7,426 bases of DNA from an uncultured Eubacteriales bacterium (GTDB lineage: Bacteria > Bacillota > Clostridia > Oscillospirales > Acutalibacteraceae): contig CAKTXU010000086.1 of the NCBI GenBank assembly GCA_934630995.1, forward strand, positions 1 to 7,426, given 5' to 3'. The position numbers and the translations under genes are program-made. Shown here in pieces: positions 1 to 5,884 of this stretch (within the stretch, counting starts at the first letter, position 1; the number at the start of each line of letters is the position of its first letter). The notes beneath the pieces were generated by a model, which was not told the DNA's origin, ran no database searches, and saw only the letters and a list, made by a program, of their open reading frames with translations.

Positions 1-793
1 TCATGACACTACGCCGGAGCATATCGATTATCGTGTCAAGGAGAGAGAGGCGTGGGAACGCACGGTAAAGCCGCTGCTCACCGCAGACCCCCGGCGTATC
101 GATTTTGAAGCGTATCGCACCGCCAAGAAGCAGGCGGCCGAGGCGGGACGCTTTTTTGTGTGGAGCGGCGTCAATGTCTTCGAATGTATCCATCCCATGT
201 GCGGACATGAAAACCTGCTGATCGGCATGGCTCTGGATCCCGCATGGGTGGCCGATATGGTGGATACATACGCCAATTTGACGCTGGAGCTGCAGCGGCT
301 TCTGTTTGAGCAGGAGGGTTATCCCGACGGGATTTGGTATTATGAGGATATGGGGTATAAAGAGCATCCCTTCATGTCCTTCGCCATGTATAAGGAGCTC
401 ATCCAGCCCGGCCACAAGCTGACCATCCGCTATGCCAAGGAGCACGACCTGCCGGTCATCATGCATTCCTGCGGCTTTGTCGAACCGCTGGTGCCCGGCA
501 TGATTGAGGCGGGCATCGACTGTCTGCAGGCGATAGAAATCAAGGCGGGGATGGATTTGCTGAGGCTGCAAAGGAACTATGGCCGGCAAATAGCCTTCAT
601 GGGGGGCATCGATGTACGGGCCCTGTACTCCAACGACGAGGACAGTATCAACCGTGAGCTGGAGGCGAAGCTGCCCGCCATGAAGGAGGGCGGCAACTAT
701 ATTCTGCACAGCGATCATTCCATCCCCAAAACGGTGGATTACGATACCTACTGGTATTTTATAAAGAAAGGGCTGTCATTGGGAGCTTATTGA
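1..793 (+). CDS. Uroporphyrinogen decarboxylase (URO-D) family protein, C-terminal part
   Basis: The reading frame is open from base 2 to the TGA at 791-793, giving 263 visible residues. The family is usually about 340-380 residues, so roughly the first quarter is missing and the true start lies upstream. The GTG at 158 is internal: clear family sequence precedes it. The match to the URO-D/MtaA/CmuA superfamily rests on the pattern YYEDMGYKEHPFMS (MYKE helix following), then IMHSCG (H155, C157 of the fragment), then IAFMGGIDVRAL and ILHSDHSIP near the end. Known family members are HemE, which decarboxylates uroporphyrinogen III, and MtaA/MtbA/CmuA-type methyltransferases, which move methyl groups to or from corrinoid or thiol carriers through a zinc held by His-X-Cys plus a later Cys. 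Here the His-X-Cys pair is present, but the segment where the later Cys is expected has HSDH. The substrate cannot be assigned. The distance from heme genes and the closeness to glycosidases argue against HemE itself. The upstream operon is not visible; the gene ends at the shared hairpin 806-844. Confidence 0.85.
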   Translation, partial: HDTTPEHIDYRVKEREAWERTVKPLLTADPRRIDFEAYRTAKKQAAEAGRFFVWSGVNVFECIHPMCGHENLLIGMALDPAWVADMVDTYANLTLELQRLLFEQEGYPDGIWYYEDMGYKEHPFMSFAMYKELIQPGHKLTIRYAKEHDLPVIMHSCGFVEPLVPGMIEAGIDCLQAIEIKAGMDLLRLQRNYGRQIAFMGGIDVRALYSNDEDSINRELEAKLPAMKEGGNYILHSDHSIPKTVDYDTYWYFIKKGLSLGAY

Positions 794-805
794 TCCCAAC
801 AGCGT

Positions 806-844
806 TCAAAGGCCGCGATAAGGACTCCCTTACGCGGCCTTTGA
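806..844. terminator. Bulged hairpin between convergent genes, probable bidirectional terminator
   Basis: Arms TCAAAGGCCGCG (806-817) and CGCGGCCTTTGA (833-844) are perfect 12-base inverted repeats. A second pairing, TAAGG (819-823) with CCTTA (828-832), continues the stem to 17 pairs with one bulged A at 818 and a four-base ACTC loop. It lies 12 bases after the URO-D stop and 13 bases beyond the GH31 stop, which is where both convergent transcripts should end. Neither side has a long T run: the only Ts are the three inside each arm. Termination may therefore be moderate, or the structure may mainly protect 3' ends. Confidence 0.7.
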
Positions 845-857
845 CTGTGCCGGAGGT

Positions 858-3080
858 TCAGAAGGCCACGGTTTTTACTATCTCGCCCCATCCCCCGGAC
901 AGATGGGAGACGGGAGCGGCATACTGCAATGTGGTTCCGCGCCGGACATACAGGGGCATGGTTTTCAAATCGACTTCTCTGTCCAGCCATTCGCCGCGGG
1001 AGCAGATGACCTCCCGGGTCCAGTAGTCCACCCAGTCTCCAGCCGGCAGATAAAGGGTGCGAATCACTGTCTCCTCCAACGGACGGAGGACTGGGGCGAC
1101 CAAAAAATCGTCTCCGAACAGATATTCATCCTCTATATGACGGACGTTCCGGTCCTCCGGATAGGCGAGATACAAGCTGCGCAGCATGGGAAGCCCTGTC
1201 CGGGTGCATTTTTCGGCCTGTCTATAAATATACGGCATCAGGGAATAGCGCAGCCGGGTATAAAAGCGAAATATCTCCTCCGCCTGCGGGCCGAATCTCC
1301 ACGGCTCCCGATAGGTGGTATCGCCGGCGCCATGGCAGCGGGAGTGGGAGGAGAAGAGGCCGACCTGTGCCCAGCGGACGTACAGCTCCGGGGTGGGCAG
1401 GCCGATGAAGCCGCCGATATCATGGGAGAAAAAGGGGATACCGGATATGCCGGCGGATAGAGCGCCGCGGAGGGTTCCCGCCAGGGCCGCGAAGGTGCAC
1501 TGGCTGTCCCCGCCCCAATGGACGGGGTAGCGCTGGCTTCCCGCCGTGCCGCTTCTGGCCCACACGATATCCTCACCGCTGACCTCGCGGGTTTCCTTCC
1601 AGATGGTGTAATTGTATGCCAGGGGATAGAGGTTGTGAAAAAAGCGGCCGTCAATGGCGGCATAGCTGGCATCCTCCGGGATCCCCTCGCCGAAATCGGT
1701 CTTCATGGCGCCGATTCCCATCTCCATCAGACGGCGAATCTGCTTACCGTACCACTCCCGCGCTTCGGGGTTGGAAAAATCGATGACGACGTCGTCCACC
1801 CAGCTTCCGGTCCACTCCGCTGGCAGCCGGTAGACGCCGCCCTCCCGGTTTTGGGCGGTGTACCCCTTTTCGCAGGCCTCCCGGTAGTTGGGATTATCAT
1901 CCCGGGGAGGCAGATAGTTGTATTGCCATAGTGACACATGAAAGCCTTTATCCCGCAGGGCGCGGATATGCTTCTCCGGTTCAGGAAACCGTGTGGATGA
2001 AAATCGCAAATCACAATTCCAATCCTCCTGGAACCAGGCGGTGTCGAGGTGGAGTACATCGCAGGGAATAGCCCGGCTCCGCAGAGTTTCTCCCACCTCT
2101 TCGGCGGCCTCCCAGGTGGTATAGCTGTTCCGGCTCATCCACAGACCGAAGCTCCACAGCGGGGGAAGCCGCGGCGCGCCGGTGAGGCTGTGATAGAGGG
2201 ACAGGAGGTCCGCGGGCCTCCGCCCCGCCAGAAGAAAATAGTCCATCTGGGAATCCTGCACATAAAAGCCCGCCGTCGCCGCATCCCGGGTGCCGATTTC
2301 CCAGCCGGTCCGCGCCGAGGAATGGAGGAAAAGCCCATACCCCTTGGTGGAGATATAAAAGGGGATGTTGATGTAGGTGCGTGGGCTGGTGGTGCCCACC
2401 GCGTCCTTGTTCCAGAAATCCACGCTTCGGCCCCGGCGGGAAACACCGTCGAAACGTTCGCCTAAGCCGTAGATATCCTCGTCCGCCTCCAGCTCGAACG
2501 CCTCGAAAGCGGCGCGTTCGTCTCCGTGAACGGCCACAGAGGCAGGCAGTATATCGGCTGTAAACAGGTCCGTCCTCTGCTGGCGGCAGAGAAGCCGTCC
2601 TTCACTGGAGCGCAGGGATATCCGGGAAGTGGCCTTGTCCAGCGTGACCGTAACAGCCGCGGTTGAGAGGCGCAGAGAGTCCTCTTTATCTTCTATCCGG
2701 AAATCACAGGGAACGGGCCGTCCGGTCAGCATTCTCGCTTCGGGCGGCAGGCCGGCGTAGGGATCGGGGGGGACCTTCGCGGCTCCGTAGCGCACCCGGA
2801 TGATGGATGGCCCCCAAACCTGGAGTTCGCCGTACAGGCGTTCATACGGCGGGGAACAGCCCTCCGTCAGCAGCAATGGGGTTTCGTGGGTATGGCTGAG
2901 ACGGCAGATCGTTCCCCGTCCCTTGCATACAAAGCGCAGGCCGCCGTCGGTCCGTTCCCAGTCCTCCATCTCCCCCAGGCCTGCATGCGATACGCCGTCC
3001 ATATCCCAGCCTCCGCTTCGGGCGGCGCCGATACCCGCCCTGCCGCCCGGCGTAAACTGCGGAAACACGCTTCGTTCCAT
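858..3080 (-). CDS. GH31 alpha-xylosidase-like glycoside hydrolase (YicI type)
   Basis: This 740-residue protein probably removes alpha-linked xylose, or a related sugar, from the non-reducing end of oligosaccharides. No signal peptide or membrane segment is visible, so it should be cytosolic. The order is an N-terminal beta-sandwich (about 1-295, with YGLGERF), then a TIM barrel from about residue 310 (WSFGLW) through the SHDIGGF and SSHSRCHG blocks, then a short beta region (TMPLYVRRGT). The nucleophile is D462 in KTDFGE and the acid/base is D525 in HWGGDSQ, spaced as in YicI. KTDFGE is typical of the alpha-xylosidase branch, whereas alpha-glucosidases usually have a W-x-DMNE form. Two departures from YicI, recalled from memory, are T347-A348 in HLDTAW where YicI has Cys-Phe, and a C-terminus ending only about 25 residues after the RRGTTL strand. 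The ATG at 3080 is chosen because GAGGAGGGG (3088-3096) sits 7 bases upstream; a TTG in frame at 3098 is too close to that site. The family is certain; the exact substrate is not. Confidence 0.93.
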   Translation of the reverse strand: MERSVFPQFTPGGRAGIGAARSGGWDMDGVSHAGLGEMEDWERTDGGLRFVCKGRGTICRLSHTHETPLLLTEGCSPPYERLYGELQVWGPSIIRVRYGAAKVPPDPYAGLPPEARMLTGRPVPCDFRIEDKEDSLRLSTAAVTVTLDKATSRISLRSSEGRLLCRQQRTDLFTADILPASVAVHGDERAAFEAFELEADEDIYGLGERFDGVSRRGRSVDFWNKDAVGTTSPRTYINIPFYISTKGYGLFLHSSARTGWEIGTRDAATAGFYVQDSQMDYFLLAGRRPADLLSLYHSLTGAPRLPPLWSFGLWMSRNSYTTWEAAEEVGETLRSRAIPCDVLHLDTAWFQEDWNCDLRFSSTRFPEPEKHIRALRDKGFHVSLWQYNYLPPRDDNPNYREACEKGYTAQNREGGVYRLPAEWTGSWVDDVVIDFSNPEAREWYGKQIRRLMEMGIGAMKTDFGEGIPEDASYAAIDGRFFHNLYPLAYNYTIWKETREVSGEDIVWARSGTAGSQRYPVHWGGDSQCTFAALAGTLRGALSAGISGIPFFSHDIGGFIGLPTPELYVRWAQVGLFSSHSRCHGAGDTTYREPWRFGPQAEEIFRFYTRLRYSLMPYIYRQAEKCTRTGLPMLRSLYLAYPEDRNVRHIEDEYLFGDDFLVAPVLRPLEETVIRTLYLPAGDWVDYWTREVICSRGEWLDREVDLKTMPLYVRRGTTLQYAAPVSHLSGGWGEIVKTVAF

Positions 3081-3087
3081 GGCATAG

Positions 3088-3096
3088 CCCCTCCTC
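3088..3096 (-). promoter_or_regulatory. Ribosome binding site fixing the GH31 start
   Basis: On the minus strand GAGGAGGGG lies 7 bases before the ATG at 3080. An out-of-frame ATG at 3085 lies only 2 bases from the site, and an in-frame TTG at 3098 lies upstream of it. The site therefore selects ATG 3080. Confidence 0.8.
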
Positions 3097-3112
3097 AACG
3101 AATGGTTGATTC

Positions 3113-3141
3113 AGTATACAGCGAATCGCTTCGCAATGCTA
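3113..3141 (-). promoter_or_regulatory. Probable GH31 promoter with overlapping inverted repeat
   Basis: On the minus strand a TATACT -10 hexamer occupies 3118-3113, about 33 bases before the GH31 ATG. The hexamer 17 bases further upstream (TAGCAT, 3141-3136) is a poor -35. The spacer holds the inverted repeat GCGAA (3121-3125), four bases, TTCGC (3130-3134), placed where a regulator could block or help RNA polymerase. A good -10, a poor -35 and a palindrome fit a regulated promoter, but binding of any protein is inference. Confidence 0.5.
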
Positions 3142-3222
3142 GAATAGAACAGGGTATTTTCTATGATTTTCCCTAACTTTTCGGGCTTCAGCGCCTCCGT
3201 ATTGCGCGCGGTTACAGAAAAC

Positions 3223-3264
3223 CGCCCCCTGATGTGCGTCCAGAGAGAACGACATCAGGGGGCG
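3223..3264 (-). terminator. Intrinsic terminator of the HtrA gene
   Basis: Arms CGCCCCCTGATGT (3223-3235) and ACATCAGGGGGCG (3252-3264) are perfect 13-base inverted repeats, extended inside by a bulged CGT/ACG pairing. Read on the minus strand, the hairpin begins 5 bases after the HtrA stop codon and is followed by GGTTTTCTG, a short T run. The other side carries CTTTCTTATTTT, so it could also stop transcription in the plus direction. It separates the HtrA transcript from the GH31 promoter just downstream. Confidence 0.82.
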
Positions 3265-3269
3265 CTTTC

Positions 3270-4616
3270 TTATTTTCCTGTAGACTGCATCAGGGTGACG
3301 GTGACGCTGAAGGTGCGGGATTTCCGTACGATTTGGAGGGTCACGGTATCCCCCGGCTTTTTCTGGGTCACGATATTGGTGATGGTGTCGGAGGATTCCA
3401 CCGTGATGCCGTCGACGGCGATGATGACATCCCCGGTCTGCACACCCGCCTCCGTCAGAGAGGAATTGGAGATTTCACTGATATACATACCCTGAGACAG
3501 CCCATAATACCGGGCCGCCATGGCGTCGAGATACTGACCGCTGATGCCCAAAACCGCCCGATCCTTGACATAGCCGTTTTCCCGCAGGCTGTTGATGATG
3601 GGCTGAGCGCTGCTGATGGGGATGGCGAAGCCCAGCCCCTCATAGTCGGTTTGGGCAATTTTAGAGGTGTTGATACCGATGACCTGGCCGTACATGTTGA
3701 CCAGGGCGCCGCCTGAGTTGCCGGGGTTGATGGCCGCGTCGGTCTGGATACAGTTGATTGCGGCGCCGGACAACTCCGTTACCAGACGATTCAGGCCGGA
3801 AACATAGCCGATGGTCACGCTGGACTGGAAGGCCATGCCGCCGGGATTCCCCACCGCCATGACCATCTCCGCCACCTTCAAATCGTCAGAATTGCCGAAT
3901 TCCGCTGGTGTCAGGCCGGAGGCATTGATTTTGATCAGGGCCAAATCGGTGACGGTATCGCTGCCGATGAGTTCGGCCTCATATTTGGTTCCGTCGGACA
4001 GCACCACTTGGAGGGATGCGGCTCCGGAAACCACATGGGCATTGGTGATGATATAGCCGTCCGCGGTGGCGATGATGCCCGAACCCTCGCCCGCCTCCTG
4101 GAGGCCGCTCTGCTGGCCGAAGCCTCCTTGATATTGCTGATAGTTCTGGATACACACCACCGAGGGGATGACCTTTTCCGCCACCTCCTCCGGGGTCAGG
4201 GTGTTTCCGCTGGCGGTAACGGTTTTGATGGTGCCGTCGGACGAGTTGCCGGAACTGCCGGTGCCGCCGGTACTGCCCTGGCTGGCGGTGGGGGGGCTGA
4301 TGACCCCGCTGCCCAGCAGGGCGGAATAGGTGCCTACAGAGACGGCGGCCACCACCACGCAGGCGGCGACGGCGGCGGTGATTTTCAGCGCCAGCTTCCG
4401 GGCCCTGCGGGGCTTTTTCTCCGGCGGCGGCGTCACCGGAGAGGGTTGCGCTCCAGAATGATAGCTGCTGCCGTCCCAGTAGGTGGTTTGTACCGGCTGC
4501 AGGGAGGTGGTCCAGCCGCTGTCCTGCGCGTTTTCCGGTTTTGATTCCTGGCTGTCCCGGGGTGTATGGGGATACAGGTTGTTGTTCCAGTTATTCGGAT
4601 CGTATGGATATGTCAT
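3270..4616 (-). CDS. htrA: HtrA/DegP-family membrane-anchored serine protease with one PDZ domain
   Basis: This 448-residue protein is a trypsin-like protease that degrades damaged or misfolded proteins outside the membrane. Residues 1-73 form a polar N-terminus rich in Asn, Pro, Ser and Gln, ending in the basic stretch EKKPRRARK, and should be cytosolic. One membrane helix spans about 75-98, followed by a Gly/Ser/Thr-rich linker (about 108-140). The protease domain (about 141-340) has the full triad: H194 in TNAHVV, D224 in VTDLAL and S301 in NPGNSGGAL. A single PDZ domain (about 352-445) includes GVQTGDVIIAVDG. This matches the usual clostridial HtrA plan. The start at 4616 has AGAAAGGA 8 bases upstream; a second ATG at 4625 overlaps that site and is too close to be used. 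It follows the AraC gene on the same strand after a 181-base gap and has its own terminator downstream. It is probably a housekeeping stress gene with no direct link to the sugar enzymes. Confidence 0.95.
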   Translation of the reverse strand: MTYPYDPNNWNNNLYPHTPRDSQESKPENAQDSGWTTSLQPVQTTYWDGSSYHSGAQPSPVTPPPEKKPRRARKLALKITAAVAACVVVAAVSVGTYSALLGSGVISPPTASQGSTGGTGSSGNSSDGTIKTVTASGNTLTPEEVAEKVIPSVVCIQNYQQYQGGFGQQSGLQEAGEGSGIIATADGYIITNAHVVSGAASLQVVLSDGTKYEAELIGSDTVTDLALIKINASGLTPAEFGNSDDLKVAEMVMAVGNPGGMAFQSSVTIGYVSGLNRLVTELSGAAINCIQTDAAINPGNSGGALVNMYGQVIGINTSKIAQTDYEGLGFAIPISSAQPIINSLRENGYVKDRAVLGISGQYLDAMAARYYGLSQGMYISEISNSSLTEAGVQTGDVIIAVDGITVESSDTITNIVTQKKPGDTVTLQIVRKSRTFSVTVTLMQSTGK

Positions 4617-4693
4617 AGAAATCATCCTTTCTGCAATCGTGTTCCGGCCGGTACGCTGTTTCCCTCCGGTCTGTACCATTAGTATGCGCGCCG

Positions 4694-4723
4694 ATTATGT
4701 CATAGCCGTGAAACAGATTGGAA
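4694..4723 (-). promoter_or_regulatory. Possible HtrA promoter in the AraC-HtrA gap
   Basis: In the 181-base gap, the minus strand has TTCCAA (4723-4718) and CATAAT (4699-4694) separated by 18 bases. This would leave a leader of roughly 70 bases before the HtrA ATG at 4616. Both hexamers are only partial matches, and AT-rich sequence further upstream (about 4735-4765) offers rival sites such as CATAAA. I see no clear terminator after the AraC stop, so some HtrA mRNA could also come from read-through. Confidence 0.3.
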
Positions 4724-4797
4724 GGGTGTGTAACTTGATTTTTAAGTGTTTATGAAATTTATCACAGAACGCACACAATGCGGCACAGGAAAAGGCT

Positions 4798-5685
4798 TTA
4801 CCAGCAGATCCGCTGGCCGGCTTCCGCCGGATTTACAGGCCGCATGGCCTCCTGCCGTCCGGCGTGCTCCCGGAAAACGGACGGGGAGACGCCGTATTTC
4901 TTTTTAAACAGGCGGCTGAAGTGATATTCGTCGCAGAAGCCGTACAGCGCGGCGATTTTTTTCAGGGTAATGGCCTCCTCCGTCATCAGAAGGGCGCGGG
5001 CCATGGAGAGCTTGTTGTCCAGCTGATATTGGTGAAGCGTGGTGCCTGTCGCTTTTTTGAACCGCTCCTGCAGGGCGCTGGCGCCCAGGAAAACCTCCCG
5101 CGCCAGTTCCTGGGTGGTGAAGTATTTCTGCGGGGAGAGCCGGATGAGATACAGTACCTTGTCCACGATTTCATCCTGTCCCCGGCTCAGGCCGGCGCCG
5201 TCCTGAACGGCGGACAGTTCGACCAGCAGCTCCGGCAGCAGGGCCGCGACCTTCAGTTCCCGGTGCGGAGCGTCCGCATAAAAAGAGTAGATGATATTTT
5301 TGAGCAGCGTCTTCACCCGGCTGTTGTGCCGGCAATGGAGAATGCTGGGGAAGGCGACGGCGTCCTCCCAGGAAACGCCGGGCTCCAGCGTCCGAACCGT
5401 ACAGTCCCGGGGAGAGCGGGAGAAATGGAGGAACATGACCAGGGTGTTGGGCAGACAACCCTCCCGGCCGAAATGGTGCCGGCCTGCGTGGAGAAAGACC
5501 GCGTCGTCCTTGCCCAGCCGATAGGTTTCCTCCTCCTGGCAGACGGTCCACTCCCCCTCCAGAATATAGAGGAGATCATGGGTGTTTTCCAGGATACGGT
5601 CTGGATGCGCGGTGGCGCCTGAGAGCAGATTGAAATTGCAGGAGGACACGGTGCGTTTTTCAAAGCAGGACAGGATATGATACAT
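4798..5685 (-). CDS. AraC-family transcriptional regulator with N-terminal cupin sensor
   Basis: This 295-residue protein is a DNA-binding regulator of the AraC/XylS family, probably sensing a sugar. Residues about 20-110 look like a cupin ligand-binding domain (HDLLYILEGEW, then a GKDDAVFLHAGRHHFG turn). The C-terminal region, about 172-275, holds two helix-turn-helix units. The first is TTQELAREVFLGASALQERFK and the second is around KKIAALYGFCDEYHFSRLFK, ending with the family signature KKKYGVSPSVFRE. The ATG at 5685 has AAGGAGG 7 bases upstream. The frame stays open 21 codons further back, but that stretch covers the promoter and ribosome site and is not coding. The gene diverges from the GH4 glycosidase across 199 bases, the classic arrangement for a local activator; GH31 may be a second target. 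The inducer is unknown. Confidence 0.93.
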   Translation of the reverse strand: MYHILSCFEKRTVSSCNFNLLSGATAHPDRILENTHDLLYILEGEWTVCQEEETYRLGKDDAVFLHAGRHHFGREGCLPNTLVMFLHFSRSPRDCTVRTLEPGVSWEDAVAFPSILHCRHNSRVKTLLKNIIYSFYADAPHRELKVAALLPELLVELSAVQDGAGLSRGQDEIVDKVLYLIRLSPQKYFTTQELAREVFLGASALQERFKKATGTTLHQYQLDNKLSMARALLMTEEAITLKKIAALYGFCDEYHFSRLFKKKYGVSPSVFREHAGRQEAMRPVNPAEAGQRICW

Positions 5686-5711
5686 GACGGCCCCTCCTTC
5701 TCGACATCTCC

Positions 5712-5740
5712 AGTATAGCCAAATGGTGTGGAAAAGACAA
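5712..5740 (-). promoter_or_regulatory. Sigma-A promoter of the AraC-family regulator
   Basis: On the minus strand TTGTCT (5740-5735) and TATACT (5717-5712) are separated by exactly 17 bases. Transcription would start near 5705 and give a leader of about 20 bases that includes the AAGGAGG site. This is the best housekeeping promoter in the window and suggests the regulator is made at a basal level without an activator. Confidence 0.75.
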
Positions 5741-5884
5741 GGCCGCAAAGGAGAGCCGTGAAATATTCATGGAATTCCGTCGGATTATCCATTTCCTTTT
5801 TTCCCGCGGCGGTGCATCATAGGGATGAGGCCGGAAAAATCCTCGGCAAACCGGCCGAAACCGGAACAGAAAGGACGGAAGAGG
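5741..5884 (+). promoter_or_regulatory. Upstream control region of the GH4 gene
   Basis: I find no convincing -35/-10 pair for the plus strand between the AraC promoter and the GH4 start. Possible control elements are TGAA-ATA-TTCA at 5759-5769, followed by GAATTC at 5772-5777. A T-rich run lies at about 5789-5797. GGCCGG (5829-5834) can pair with CCGGCC (5851-5856) as a small leader hairpin. The lack of a good promoter beside a divergent AraC gene fits activator-dependent expression. The exact binding sites are inferred from symmetry and position alone. The ribosome site is AAAGGA at 5870-5875, 9 bases before the ATG. Confidence 0.4.

Noticed and set aside
158..160. GTG as the start of the URO-D gene
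   Set aside because: The frame is open to the window edge and the sequence before 158 is family-like. No ribosome site precedes the GTG, so it is internal.
903..1460. Plus-strand open frame inside the GH31 gene
   Set aside because: It is antisense to the conserved C-terminal half of GH31 and has no domain pattern of its own. Similar plus-strand frames at 1518-1931 and 2049-2465 are rejected for the same reason.
4340..4440. GCGGCG-type trinucleotide repeats
   Set aside because: They are explained by Ala, Ala-Val and Pro codons in the HtrA membrane helix and preceding proline stretch; no true tandem array is present.
4008..4544. Plus-strand frame with a Gly/Ala-rich translation opposite HtrA
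   Set aside because: The composition simply mirrors the GC-rich codons of the HtrA membrane helix and linker; there is no ribosome site or domain. The frame at 3234-3716 is likewise antisense to HtrA.
4745..4797. Terminator for the AraC gene
   Set aside because: Only short imperfect pairings such as GCA/TGC around the GCATTGTGTGC stretch are present, with no convincing stem followed by T residues.
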